Positions 51,641-60,701 of a stretch of DNA of 64,000 bases are shown here, in pieces (position 1 is the stretch's first letter; every line of letters starts with the position of its first letter). A program made the translations under genes and the position numbers. The notes beneath the pieces are model-generated. The model was given only the letters and a program-made list of their open reading frames with translations, searched no databases and was not told the origin of the DNA. This DNA is from Paenibacillus tyrphae. Lineage in GTDB: Bacteria; Bacillota; Bacilli; Paenibacillales; NBRC-103111. The DNA lies in the NCBI RefSeq assembly GCF_024158745.1, contig NZ_JAMZAW010000009.1:186001-250000 (forward strand), in the 5' to 3' direction.

Positions 51641-51988
51641 ATGCCCCTGATCGACACGAATGAAAATAAAAAGAAGCTGTGCCACCTGTACAACGAAATC
51701 TCGAAGAGCTTGTTCGGCTTCGGAACGACATTGCTGCGGGTTACGATCGACGACCGGATCATCACGTATTATGCCAAGCATCGTCGTTCGCCGCGCTCGG
51801 ATGCGCTCGAAGGCGAGGCGCCTACGCTGAAGCACGAGGTCGACTTTTACATGTCTTCGATCTATAAGAAGAAGCTTCGTGAGAAGCTGGAGCAGGAATT
51901 CGGGCTGGAGATCGAAGCGCTGCTGAGGGATTACGACCCGGCGACGCAATGGGCGATTACGAATGTGATTCTGCACGAACCGAAATAA
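51641..51988 (+). CDS. DUF2294 family protein
   Basis: A 115-residue soluble protein with the DUF2294 pattern: LCHLYNEISKSLFGFGTTLLR, VTIDDRIITYY, then a long helix region YKKKLREKLEQEFGLEIEAL and DPATQWAITNVIL. The family is common in Bacillales and uncharacterised. GAAGGTGA precedes the ATG. It stands alone. Confidence 0.8.
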   Translation: MPLIDTNENKKKLCHLYNEISKSLFGFGTTLLRVTIDDRIITYYAKHRRSPRSDALEGEAPTLKHEVDFYMSSIYKKKLREKLEQEFGLEIEALLRDYDPATQWAITNVILHEPK

Positions 51989-52070
51989 CAGGCCGGAGCC
52001 GCGGCGTTGATCTATCATCGAGCGGACCGCATGCATTGCCATAGATGCCGCTTATCTTTGTTTACGAAGA

Positions 52071-52122
52071 AAAAGCGCTCTTACGTAGAAGATTTATTTC
52101 TATTTAAGGGCGTTTTTTCTTT
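52071..52122 (+). terminator. terminator of the DUF2294 gene
   Basis: AAAAGCGCTCTTA pairs with TTAAGGGCGTTTT across a long AU-rich loop, followed by TTTTTTC. Confidence 0.65.
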
Positions 52123-52232
52123 TTTAAATAAAATGCAAGAAGAACCGATGCCGATGAGAGTATACTGCTAAACGTTTCTACAAATCTTAAATCATGGATA
52201 CAGGAATGTTTCCTACTGGAGGATGAAGAACG

Positions 52233-53315
52233 ATGATGAAAAAACGAATGATTCGCAGCTTGCTTTCCGTTTCGCTGATTGGATTGGCTTTGTCCGGATG
52301 CGGCCAAGCGGGAGGAAACAAAGAGCAGGGCGCAGCACCGGGAGCGGGCGGCGGGGAGCCGACCAAGCTGGTCATTTCCACCTGGGGCTTCTCCGAGGAC
52401 TTCTTCAAGAAAGAAGTATACGCGCCATTCGAGAAAGAGCATAACGTGAAGATCGTGCTGGAAATCGGCAACAACGCCGAGCGCCTGAATAAAGTGAAGC
52501 AGGGCAGCTCGAACGTCGATCTGATCTACCTCTCGGACTATTACGCGCAGCAGGGCATCGAAGCGGGGCTGTTCGAGAAAATCGACCGTAGCCGCATCAC
52601 GAACCTGAAGGATATTTACGACATCGCCAAAGCGCCGCTCGGCGAGGATTACGGTCCGGCTTATACGATCGGACAATTCGGCATCGCCTATAACCCGAAA
52701 GCGACGGGCAAGGAAATCAAATCGTGGAACGATCTGTGGAGCCCCGAGCTGGCGAAGAAACTGACGCTGCCGAACATTACGTCGACGAGCGGCCCGATGA
52801 TTCTGGATGCGGCTTCGACTGTGGCTGGTAGCTCGACATTCAACGCGGATCAAGCATTCGCGAAGCTGAAGACGCTGAATAAAAGCGTCGTGAAGTACTA
52901 CGGTCAAACGTCCGAGTTCGTGAACATGTTCGCCCAAGGCGAAATCGCTGCCGGACCGATCATGGAAATGTACGTGAAGGACCTGAAGGCCGCCGTGCCG
53001 GATACGAAGTTCGTTACGCCGCAGGAAGGCGCGTACGCGATCATGAACACGGTGAACGTCGTGAAGGGCAGCAAAAACAAGCAGCTGGCGGAAGACTTCA
53101 TCAACTGGCACCTGAGCAAGGAAGTACAGGAGAAATCGGCCAAGTCTAAAATCGATTCGCCGGTGAACACGACGCTGCAGCTCAAGCCGGAAGAAGCGCA
53201 AGGCATTACGTACGGCGCGGATGTCGTGAACAAGCTGCGCAAGCTGGATATGAAATTCGTCAACCAGAACCTCAAGGGCTGGATCGACCGCTGGAACCGC
53301 GAAGTTACACAATAA
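52233..53315 (+). CDS. PotD-like ABC transporter substrate-binding lipoprotein
   Basis: A 360-residue binding protein of the polyamine/thiamine-type class: signal with lipobox LSGC, then LVISTWGFSEDFFKKEVYAPF, LIYLSDYYAQQGIEAGLFEKI and GQFGIAYNPKATGKEIKSW. It heads a run of genes containing a nucleoside hydrolase, two PotBC-like permeases, a PotA-like ATPase and an adenine deaminase. The ligand is therefore more likely a purine nucleoside or base than a polyamine (inference). GGAGGA and TATACT (about 52161) lie upstream. Confidence 0.87.
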   Translation: MMKKRMIRSLLSVSLIGLALSGCGQAGGNKEQGAAPGAGGGEPTKLVISTWGFSEDFFKKEVYAPFEKEHNVKIVLEIGNNAERLNKVKQGSSNVDLIYLSDYYAQQGIEAGLFEKIDRSRITNLKDIYDIAKAPLGEDYGPAYTIGQFGIAYNPKATGKEIKSWNDLWSPELAKKLTLPNITSTSGPMILDAASTVAGSSTFNADQAFAKLKTLNKSVVKYYGQTSEFVNMFAQGEIAAGPIMEMYVKDLKAAVPDTKFVTPQEGAYAIMNTVNVVKGSKNKQLAEDFINWHLSKEVQEKSAKSKIDSPVNTTLQLKPEEAQGITYGADVVNKLRKLDMKFVNQNLKGWIDRWNREVTQ

Positions 53316-53432
53316 GTAACGCAATAAGCAACGCGATAGCATGACCATAATCGAAACGCTGGACAAGGGTATATGATCCGACATGTACCCTTGTTTTCAT
53401 ATCGGGAGTATGGAAAGGAGCTAACGGAGCGC

Positions 53433-54365
53433 ATGAAACGAAAAGTAATCCTCGATGTCGATACGGGCGTGGACGACGCGTTAGGCATTCTGCTCGCGGT
53501 CAAGAGCGGGCAGTTCGACGTGCTCGGCATTACGACCGTGAATGGCAACGTATCGCTGGATCAAGCGACGGCCAACACCTGCAAAATTCTGCAGATGCTG
53601 GGCGCCGAAGCGAGCATCCCGGTCATCCGGGGGGCTGATCGGCCCTTGCTGCGCCCCCATTATTTCGAACACCGGATTCACGGGGCGGACGGCCTCGGCG
53701 GGGCGCTGCGGGACATGGAAGTCCATCAAGGCGCGGCCAAGGGGTTCGGGCCGGACTACATCGTGGACCGCGTACGTGAAAACCAGGGCGAAGTGACGCT
53801 GATTATGACGGCTCCGTTGACCAATCTGGCGCTCGCGTTGATGAAATATCCCGGCCTTGTGAACGACGTGAAAGAGGTCGTCGTTATGGGCGGTGTCGTC
53901 GCGGGCTTCGGGAACGTAACCCCGACGGCGGAGTACAACATGTATGTCGACCCGGAAGCGGCAAAGCTCGTGCTGCGCGCCGGATTCCCTTCCTTGACGC
54001 TTGTCGGGCTGGATGTGACCCGGCGCGCGCTGCTCAAGGACGAGCATATAGCCGCGCTCGGCGATACGCCCATCGGCCGCTACGTGAAGGAGAGCACGGC
54101 CGATTACATGCAGCGCTACGCCGAACGCAACGGCGTCCGCGCCTGCGCGCTGCACGATCCGTTGGCCGTCGGGGTGGCCTTGACCCGTGAGGTGGTCACG
54201 ACGAAGCCCTATTACGTCGATGTGGAAACCCGCAGCGAGCTGTGCGACGGCCAGACGGTCTGCGATTTTCAGAACCGGCTCGGACAGAAGCCGAACGTTC
54301 AGGTCTGCACCGATGTGGACGCGGACGCTTTTCTCCGGCTGTTCGTCCAGACGCTGAGCCGTTAG
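53433..54365 (+). CDS. inosine/uridine-preferring nucleoside hydrolase
   Basis: A 310-residue enzyme that splits ribonucleosides to base and ribose. The Ca2+-binding N-terminus VILDVDTGVDDALGILLA is intact, with ITTVNGNVSLDQATANT, MTAPLTNLALALM and a late CALHDPLAVGVAL (HDP metal/catalytic His). The open frame starts at 53373, but ATG 53433 gives the standard family start. It lies between the binding-protein gene and the permease genes, so it probably acts on the transported compound. Confidence 0.9.
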   Translation: MKRKVILDVDTGVDDALGILLAVKSGQFDVLGITTVNGNVSLDQATANTCKILQMLGAEASIPVIRGADRPLLRPHYFEHRIHGADGLGGALRDMEVHQGAAKGFGPDYIVDRVRENQGEVTLIMTAPLTNLALALMKYPGLVNDVKEVVVMGGVVAGFGNVTPTAEYNMYVDPEAAKLVLRAGFPSLTLVGLDVTRRALLKDEHIAALGDTPIGRYVKESTADYMQRYAERNGVRACALHDPLAVGVALTREVVTTKPYYVDVETRSELCDGQTVCDFQNRLGQKPNVQVCTDVDADAFLRLFVQTLSR

Positions 54366-54395
54366 CCCCCAATCCAGGAACAGGAGAACCGTTCG

Positions 54396-55217
54396 ATGAA
54401 GAAATCGTATCTGTATTTGCTATTGCTGCCGGGACTGTTGTTCCTGACGGTATTTATGGCGGCTCCGATCCTCATTACGATCGGGTCCACCTTTTTCCAG
54501 AAAGGGACTGTGACGTTCGACGGGTACCTGCATTTCTTCAAGGACCCGTATTTTATCAAAATTTTGCTGACGACGCTGCAGGTCAGTCTGGTGACGACGG
54601 CGATCTGCATTCTGCTCGGCTTTCCGGTCGCCTACTATATTTCCCGGCAGAGCCTGAAGAAAAAGAGCGTGCTGCTCGCGCTCGCGATCTTCCCGCTGCT
54701 CACCAGCTCGGTCGTCCGCTCCTTCAGCTGGATGATCGTCCTCGGCAAGAAGGGGCTGCTCAACACGGCGCTGCTTGCGATGGGGATCATTCAGGACCCG
54801 CTGGATATTTTGTATACGCCGACCGCGATGATGATCGGTCTGATCCACCTGTTTCTGCCGCTGATTATCATCACGCTCGTCGGCGTCATGGAGAACATCG
54901 ATGCCGATCTGATCAAAGCGGCGGAGAGCCTTGGGGCGTCCCGGTTCACCGCGTTCCGTAAAGTCGTGATCCCGCTCAGCGTGCCCGGTCTCATTATCGG
55001 GAGCATTCTCGTCTTCGTCGGCAGCTTGACCGCGTACACGACTCCGGCGCTGCTCGGCGGGAAACAGCGCGTCATCTCGACGTTCCTGTACCAGAATGCA
55101 ATTACGCTGAATGACTGGTATTCGGCCTCCGTCATCGCGACGATCATGATGGCGATTACGTTCGTGGTTATCAGCCTGATGAACAAACTGGCCAACACTT
55201 TAAATCCGAAGGGGTAG
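54396..55217 (+). CDS. PotB-like ABC permease
   Basis: A 273-residue six-helix permease: N-terminal LLLPGLLFLTVFMAAPILITI and the EAA-like loop ADLIKAAESLGASRFTAFRK with PLSVPGLI. Polyamine/iron-type permease family. The gap to the next permease gene is 5 bp, so translation is coupled. Confidence 0.92.
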   Translation: MKKSYLYLLLLPGLLFLTVFMAAPILITIGSTFFQKGTVTFDGYLHFFKDPYFIKILLTTLQVSLVTTAICILLGFPVAYYISRQSLKKKSVLLALAIFPLLTSSVVRSFSWMIVLGKKGLLNTALLAMGIIQDPLDILYTPTAMMIGLIHLFLPLIIITLVGVMENIDADLIKAAESLGASRFTAFRKVVIPLSVPGLIIGSILVFVGSLTAYTTPALLGGKQRVISTFLYQNAITLNDWYSASVIATIMMAITFVVISLMNKLANTLNPKG

Positions 55218-55222
55218 AAGGG

Positions 55223-56011
55223 ATGAAGGAGAACAACCGGGGCCTCGGCCTGTTTACGCTGCTTGTCTATATGTTTTTGCTCGGTCCGCTGGTGATTATC
55301 GCCTTCGCTTCGTTCGAGCCGGGAACCGTGCTGAAATTTCCGCCGCAGGGCTTTTCGCTCAAGTGGTACGAGAAAATTTTCGAAGTGGAAATGTTCATGA
55401 GCACGTTCAAAACGTCGATCGTCGTCTCGATTCTCGGCAACCTGTTCGCGCTCTTGCTCGGCGTGCCTGCGGCCTATGCGCTCAGCCGCTTCGACTTCAA
55501 GGGAAAAGACGCCCTGAACGGCTTCTTTATTTCCCCCGTGCTCATCCCGGGTATTGTGCTCGGGTTTACGATGCTGAAATACCTGATCGTCACGTATCAT
55601 CTGCCGCTCTACACGGCGCTGCTCGTCGGTCATACGGTCATCATGCTTCCGTTCATTATTCGCGTCATCGCGTCCAGCTTGTCGAACTTCGATTTCGCCA
55701 TCGAAGAGGCTGCGCTTAGTCTCGGCGCCGGACGGCTCGGAACGTTCTTCAAGGTCGTCCTCCCGAACATTAAGTCGGGGATTATCGCGGCGATTCTGAT
55801 CGCTTTTCTGGAGTCGTTCAACAATGTGGACATTTCCGTCTTCATGACGGGCCCGGGCGTCAGCACGCTGCCGATTCAGATGCTGACCTATGTAGAAAAT
55901 TATTTCGATCCGACCATCGCCGCCATTTCCGTACTGCTCATGCTGTTCACGGCGGTGTTCATGTTCCTGATCGAGAGGCTGATGGGCCTTTCTTACTTTA
56001 CCAAACGATAA
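55223..56011 (+). CDS. PotC-like ABC permease
   Basis: A 262-residue six-helix permease beginning LGLFTLLVYMFLLGPLVIIAF, typical of PotC, with the FPPQGFSLKWYEKIF loop and the EAA loop FAIEEAALSLGAGRLGTFFK. It forms a heterodimer with the upstream permease. GGGATGAAGG precedes the start. Confidence 0.92.
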   Translation: MKENNRGLGLFTLLVYMFLLGPLVIIAFASFEPGTVLKFPPQGFSLKWYEKIFEVEMFMSTFKTSIVVSILGNLFALLLGVPAAYALSRFDFKGKDALNGFFISPVLIPGIVLGFTMLKYLIVTYHLPLYTALLVGHTVIMLPFIIRVIASSLSNFDFAIEEAALSLGAGRLGTFFKVVLPNIKSGIIAAILIAFLESFNNVDISVFMTGPGVSTLPIQMLTYVENYFDPTIAAISVLLMLFTAVFMFLIERLMGLSYFTKR

Positions 56012-56026
56012 CGGAGGCTCGTACCC

Positions 56027-57088
56027 ATGGCATTGCTATCCTTGGAAAATGTGTCGGTCGCCTATGATCACCAATATATTCTGCAAAACTTCAACCTGAC
56101 GGTCGAGAAGGGGCAGCTCATTTCCTTGCTCGGCCCAAGCGGCTGCGGCAAAACGACAACGCTGCGGCTTATCGCCGGCTTCCTCGAAGCCAAAGACGGC
56201 AAATTCATGCTGAACGGCAAAGATTACACGCGGGTGCCGGTCAACAAGCGGAACTTCGGGTTCGTGTTCCAGAGCTACGCGCTGTTCCCGCATCTGTCCG
56301 TATACGATAACGTCGCCTTCGGCCTCCGCCTGCGGAAGGTGCCGGAAGCCGACATCAAGCAGCGCGTGCTGCGCATCCTGGAGGTCGTGAGCTTGTCGGG
56401 CTTTGAGCAGCGGTTCCCTAAGGCGCTGTCCGGCGGGCAGAAGCAGCGGGTGGCCATTGCCCGCGCGCTCGTCATCGAGCCGGATCTGCTGCTGTTCGAC
56501 GAGCCGCTCAGCAACCTGGACGCGAACCTGCGCGTGAATATGCGCGTCGAAATCCGCCGCATTCAGCAGGAGCTCGGCATTACGACGGTCTATGTTTCGC
56601 ACGACCAGGAGGAATGCTTCTCCATCTCCGACCGCGTCGCGATCATGAACAAAGGCATTATCGAGCAGTTGGATCGGCCTTCCACGATCTACAAATACCC
56701 GAAAACCGAATTCGTCGCCCGGTTCATCGGTTTCAACAACTTCATTACGTTCGAAGAACGCCGCGAAGCCGGCGACGGCATCGAGCTGAAGGTGAAGGGC
56801 TATACGTTCCATGCCGCCCGACAGCCCGGCGCGGAAGGAACTACAAGCAAGAAGGGCGCGATTCGCCCGGACGATATGCAGCTCGGCACCGCGGAGGAGA
56901 TCGGTCACGGACCGAACCGGGTGAGGGGCGGCATCAAGGTAAGCACGTTTCTGGGAAGAAGCTACCAGTACGTCGTCGAGACGGACCTTGGGGATTTTAC
57001 GGTCAACAAGGAGATGGAAGTCCCTTACATCAGCGGGCAGCAGGTGCATTTGCTGTTCCCGGCGGACAAATTGGTCCTGGTAGACTAA
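56027..57088 (+). CDS. PotA-like ABC ATPase
   Basis: A 353-residue ATPase. Walker A LLGPSGCGKTTTLRLIAGF (about 34-52), Q-loop FVFQSYALFPHLSV, signature LSGGQKQRVAIARALV, Walker B LLLFDEPLSNLD and switch His in VYVSHDQEE. A C-terminal TOBE domain (about 280-350) completes the molecule. Unlike the other ABC systems in the window, this one has its own ATPase. GGAGGC precedes the ATG. Confidence 0.94.
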   Translation: MALLSLENVSVAYDHQYILQNFNLTVEKGQLISLLGPSGCGKTTTLRLIAGFLEAKDGKFMLNGKDYTRVPVNKRNFGFVFQSYALFPHLSVYDNVAFGLRLRKVPEADIKQRVLRILEVVSLSGFEQRFPKALSGGQKQRVAIARALVIEPDLLLFDEPLSNLDANLRVNMRVEIRRIQQELGITTVYVSHDQEECFSISDRVAIMNKGIIEQLDRPSTIYKYPKTEFVARFIGFNNFITFEERREAGDGIELKVKGYTFHAARQPGAEGTTSKKGAIRPDDMQLGTAEEIGHGPNRVRGGIKVSTFLGRSYQYVVETDLGDFTVNKEMEVPYISGQQVHLLFPADKLVLVD

Positions 57089-57112
57089 CGACGACTTGGA
57101 GGTACCGGCATC

Positions 57113-58828
57113 ATGCGAGTGGATTTACTGATCGAGAAGGTACACGTATATAACAGCTATTTTAAAAGGTTCGTTCAAGGCAATGTCGCCGTCTTGAACG
57201 GATCGTTCCTCTATATCGGCGGACGCGGGACAGAGACGTTCGAAGCAGGTCAAATCGTGGACGGCCAAGGCCGCTACATGATCCCCGGTCTGGTCGACAT
57301 TCACTTGCATATCGAGAGCACGATGGTCACGCCGGAGACGTTCTCGTACGGGCTGATCCGCAGCGGTGTGACGACCATCGTCCCCGAGCCGCATGAGATG
57401 GCGAACGTCTTCGGCCTGAGCGGCGTGAAGCAGATGATCGAGGCGAGTCGCGACTGCGTGGCGGACATGTTCTACGCGATTCCGAGCTCGGTACCGGCCA
57501 CGTCGATGGAATCGACCGGCGGCACGATCGAGATCGAGGACATGGACGAGCTGCTGCGGACGGAAGACATCATTTGTCTCGGCGAAATTATGAACTACGT
57601 CGACGTTATCACGGACCCGGATTGCAAAACGAACCGGATTCTGGCGCATATCCGCAAGCATTATCCGAAGCTCGTCATCGAGGGGCATGTTCCGAAGCTG
57701 CTCGATCTGGATCTGCACCGGGTTATCTATGCCGGGGTCGATTCGGACCACACGCATCAGACGATCGAAGGGATGGAAGCGCGCATCGGCGCGGGCATGT
57801 TCATCGAGATTCAAGAAAAGTCGATGACCGATGACGTCATGAACTATTTGATCCAAAACGACGTCTCCGAGCACTTCTGCTTCGTGACGGACGACGTGAT
57901 GGCCGACTCGTTCCAGCGGCGCGGCCATCTGGACCATATTGTCCGCAAAGCGATCCGCATGGGCATGTCGCCGGAGAAGGCAATCTACGCCGCGACATTC
58001 ACCCCGGCGCGCCGGATGCAGATGCATGACCGCGGCACCATCGCTCCCGGCAAAATCGGCGACTTCGTGCTGCTGTCGGACCTGCGGGAGCTGACGATCG
58101 ATCAAGTGTACAAGCAGGGCCGCAAGGTGTATGACGTGCGCGAGGCGTATGTTCCGAAGGAAAACGGCCACGCGTTCCCGGCGCACTACTACCATAGCGT
58201 GCAGCTGCCGCTGCTGACGGAAGCGGACTTTGTTGTGCGGCCGGAAGGCGCGGCGGACGGCCGCCATGCGTGCCGCGTGATGCAGGTCAAGGACGGCTCC
58301 ACCTTCACGGAGGATGTGCGAGGCGAGGTCGAGATCCGGAACGGCGAGCTGTGTTGGCAGGAAAGCCCGTACGCGCTCATCGCGACGTTCGAGCGCTACG
58401 GCAAGAACGGGAACCGGGCGTACGGCTTGATCGGCGGCGATACGATTCAGCGCGGAGCGGTAGCGACGACGTATTCGCACGACAACCACAATCTGCTCGT
58501 GGTCGGGCACAACCCGGCCGATATGGCGCTCGCGGCTAACGAAGTGATCCGCAGCCAAGGTGGCTTCTGCGTCGTGGAAGCGGGCCAAGTGCTGGCGCAC
58601 CTGCCGCTGCCCGTCGGCGGCATCCTGACCGAAGCGCCGCTCGACGAGACGGCGAAGGAAGTGGAGAAGCTGCGAAGAGCGATGGAGTCGCTCGGGTATA
58701 AGCACTACAACCCGATCATGTCGATCAGCACGCACTCGCTCCCGGTCAGCCCGGCGCTCAAAATTACCGATCTGGGCCTGATCGACGTTAACGCGGGCAA
58801 GGTTGTACCGCTGCTGGTCGAGGCGTAG
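57113..58828 (+). CDS. ade: adenine deaminase
   Basis: A 571-residue amidohydrolase converting adenine to hypoxanthine. The metal site HLHIESTMVTP (about 64-74) is characteristic of adenine deaminase, with EPHEMANVFG, EIMNYVDVI, EGHVPKL, and CFVTDDVMADSFQRRGHLDH. The C-terminal GGFCVVEAGQVLAHLPLPVG block is also typical. It ends the PotABCD-like/nucleoside hydrolase gene run, 24 bp behind the ATPase gene, so imported adenosine could be hydrolysed and then deaminated. Confidence 0.95.
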   Translation: MRVDLLIEKVHVYNSYFKRFVQGNVAVLNGSFLYIGGRGTETFEAGQIVDGQGRYMIPGLVDIHLHIESTMVTPETFSYGLIRSGVTTIVPEPHEMANVFGLSGVKQMIEASRDCVADMFYAIPSSVPATSMESTGGTIEIEDMDELLRTEDIICLGEIMNYVDVITDPDCKTNRILAHIRKHYPKLVIEGHVPKLLDLDLHRVIYAGVDSDHTHQTIEGMEARIGAGMFIEIQEKSMTDDVMNYLIQNDVSEHFCFVTDDVMADSFQRRGHLDHIVRKAIRMGMSPEKAIYAATFTPARRMQMHDRGTIAPGKIGDFVLLSDLRELTIDQVYKQGRKVYDVREAYVPKENGHAFPAHYYHSVQLPLLTEADFVVRPEGAADGRHACRVMQVKDGSTFTEDVRGEVEIRNGELCWQESPYALIATFERYGKNGNRAYGLIGGDTIQRGAVATTYSHDNHNLLVVGHNPADMALAANEVIRSQGGFCVVEAGQVLAHLPLPVGGILTEAPLDETAKEVEKLRRAMESLGYKHYNPIMSISTHSLPVSPALKITDLGLIDVNAGKVVPLLVEA

Positions 58829-58856
58829 TTAACGGGATAACAGATAGTTTAAACAA

Positions 58857-58896
58857 ACGGCTCTTGCCGCGAAGTTTGCGGGCAAGGGCCGTTATA
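58857..58896 (+). terminator. terminator of the purine-salvage operon
   Basis: ACGGCTCTTGCCGC pairs with GCGGGCAAGGGCCGT across a 7-nt loop, then TATATTG. Confidence 0.75.
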
Positions 58897-58918
58897 TTGT
58901 ACTGGTTCCGCCGAACGT

Positions 58919-59347
58919 TCATTGCGTGATGATGTACAATAATATGGGGATCATGATGAAAGCCGCTATCCCCATAGGAACCGGGATTACACGGTTGGTG
59001 ATACCCGTTTTATCGAGAGGATATTCCAGCACCATGACTAAACAAGCGGCTAAAACGATTTTCCAAACATCGGGAATCGTCAAGCCCCACACGAAATGCA
59101 TGACGCCCAAAACAATTCCGAAGCTCAAAGGATATTTAAGACTCAAGGCCACCGCCTCCTTCGTCCCTGACTCCAGTTGGAACGAGCCTGATCCCGGCAT
59201 GGGGTCATCCGGGATGACGAATCCTTTTGCTATATTCTCCTCTAGCGATTCTATTGTTCCGATTTCTTCATTATCGGTTTGCTTGAAGGAGATATAAAAA
59301 GAGAGAACGGATGCCATAATAAGAAAAGCTACTACGATTTTTTTCAA
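58919..59347 (-). CDS. small membrane protein next to the bacteriocin gene
   Basis: About 142 residues from TTG 59347, which has AAGGAG ten bases upstream; the longer open frame is not needed. One N-terminal helix (about 3-18), an acidic extracytoplasmic stretch with PDDPMPGSGS, then at least three helices (about 65-140). No family recognised. It lies downstream of the lactococcin-like gene on the same strand, after a terminator-like hairpin, so an immunity or processing role is possible but unproven. Confidence 0.6.
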   Translation of the reverse strand: MKKIVVAFLIMASVLSFYISFKQTDNEEIGTIESLEENIAKGFVIPDDPMPGSGSFQLESGTKEAVALSLKYPLSFGIVLGVMHFVWGLTIPDVWKIVLAACLVMVLEYPLDKTGITNRVIPVPMGIAAFIMIPILLYIITQ

Positions 59348-59443
59348 TTTAAACAAACTCCTTAGTAGGTTGTTTGCATCATCCGCAAACTGCTGCAGAA
59401 CCCGCCAAAACGCTGGTGAAGGCCGGGCCAGGAATGATATTGT

Positions 59444-59488
59444 AAAAAGCATTACCATAAACTTATTTAGTTTATGATAATGCTTTTC
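59444..59488 (-). terminator. terminator of the bacteriocin gene
   Basis: AAAAGCATTA and ATAAAC pair with GTTTAT and TAATGCTTTT; on the minus strand it ends in TTTTTAC. It separates the bacteriocin gene from the membrane-protein gene. Confidence 0.8.
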
Positions 59489-59525
59489 TTTACCAATTCA
59501 TGATTTTATACCATATTATTTCATA

Positions 59526-59927
59526 TCATTCATATGTTTGCCAGTATGCGTGCGTTTGAGCAGAAAGATCTCCAAGAGCACTAGCATACGATGTCGTTCC
59601 AGATAATGTATATCCGCTGAAGTTAGTCTGAGTTCCTATCGACGCTGTGGAAGCATGAGCTTTGGTCGGATGATTATAATTTGACCACACTCGCTTTTTC
59701 CACACCAGCCAACCCTGCCATTCCGACTTAGTACCATAATCCCATGTTCCGCCCCCAACATTCTCAGTGGTTTCCATTGTTATTGGGGAGACGGCAAACG
59801 GCGTTACATCGGCATTGGTTAGATCTACCGAACCTCTCGTTGCGTCTTCTTTGGCAGCCATTGCCTGTCCAGAGGATAAAGCGAGTATTGCAACCATGGT
59901 TACACCTAAAATACGTTTCTTAAGCAT
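59526..59927 (-). CDS. lactococcin 972 family bacteriocin precursor
   Basis: About 133 residues. A signal peptide (MLKKRILGVTMVAILALSSG, cleavage near AMA) is followed by a mature region that begins acidic and ends in the Lcn972 domain: NVGGGTWDYGT, KKRVWSNYNHPTKAHASTAS, SGYT and a C-terminal AYWQTYE. The family's prototype binds lipid II and blocks septum formation (established). Mature length is longer than Lcn972 (66 residues), so an extra pro-segment may be present. ATG 59927 has GGGAGTGAGAAG upstream. Confidence 0.85.
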   Translation of the reverse strand: MLKKRILGVTMVAILALSSGQAMAAKEDATRGSVDLTNADVTPFAVSPITMETTENVGGGTWDYGTKSEWQGWLVWKKRVWSNYNHPTKAHASTASIGTQTNFSGYTLSGTTSYASALGDLSAQTHAYWQTYE

Positions 59928-60000
59928 AGAGCTTCTCACTCCCGTTTTTAGAATTGTTTTGGTTATTATTTTGTCGGTCTTGAACAAAAGTAGTCATCCT

Positions 60001-60063
60001 TCAGTTCATCATCCACGTCACTTTAGTCTTAGAAGAAGCATCTGATCTCAACGTTGATTGCAC
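60001..60063 (-). CDS. possible 20-residue peptide upstream of the bacteriocin gene
   Basis: GTG 60063 directly behind AAAAGGAGGTGGTAC, ending TGA at 60001; the peptide begins MQSTLRSDASSKTKV. The ribosome site is the strongest in the region. It could be a leader or signalling peptide; no homology is visible. The rest of the 370-bp gap 59928-60297 shows only the terminator at 60227-60257. Confidence 0.33.
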   Translation of the reverse strand: MQSTLRSDASSKTKVTWMMN

Positions 60064-60226
60064 GTACCACCTCCTTTTCAGAGAATGAACCTTTTTTTCG
60101 GAACCAAATGCTGCGCAACTTCCTGAATTCCGTTTTAATTTGTGTTCATTCTCGCTCCCCTCGAATCAATAATAATACTTATTTTCCATTTTAAGGGTTC
60201 TTCGTTTTTTGAAAATTTTTTCGCAA

Positions 60227-60257
60227 TAAAAAAGCATCCTGTCGTCAGAATGCTTTA
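60227..60257 (-). terminator. minus-strand terminator
   Basis: AAAGCAT pairs with ATGCTTT across a 12-nt loop, and on the minus strand it runs into TTTTTTATT. It probably ended the gene whose remnant lies at 60298-60510. Confidence 0.65.
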
Positions 60258-60297
60258 GACATAATTCTATTGATACCCAATCTGGCGTTTTGCCCAG

Positions 60298-60510
60298 CTA
60301 AACCACCCAAAGCCTGATCGATTCGTAATACTGGATTTGGGTTTCGGATGCATAATTCCGATGCTTCTCAAATAAAGCGACGCAGCGGGCCAAGTACTCG
60401 TATCGCTTCATCTCCAAGCATAGCGAAATGCAGAATATCGTTTCCTTGATCCCGTTTTCGTAGCGTTCTTTTGTAAACTCGTAAATTGCTCTGTGATAGC
60501 AGAACCACAT
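60298..60510 (-). pseudogene. C-terminal remnant of an HTH/TPR-type regulator
   Basis: A frame of up to 70 residues with alternating helices: YENGIKETIFCISLCLEMKR, ARCVALFEKHRNYASETQIQ. It looks like the end of a TPR-repeat regulator of the kind whose HTH half is found at 62.6-63.1 kb. No start or N-terminal domain is present, while a terminator follows. Confidence 0.5.
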
Positions 60511-60701
60511 TCCAACCGATTAACATGAGCCCGAGGCTTAATCGATTCGCCGTCTTCACTCACCACCGGTATAGACATTTACAGCTCGATTTCATGCAGC
60601 CGATCCCCAGGGCGCGCAAAGTTAATGAACTAAGCGAAACCCACCGTAACCCCCATCGAAAATAAATTAGCCCTTGGAGATCCCCCAAGGGCGTCATAAC
60701 T

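Noticed and set aside
52165-52200. possible purine riboswitch before the PotD-like gene
   Set aside because: GTTTCTAC is present and the operon is purine-related, but the P1 stem, ATA-GG and CCGTAAA blocks are missing.
57125-58735. 536-codon open frame on the minus strand
   Set aside because: Exactly antisense to adenine deaminase, His/Arg/Val-rich and without motifs.
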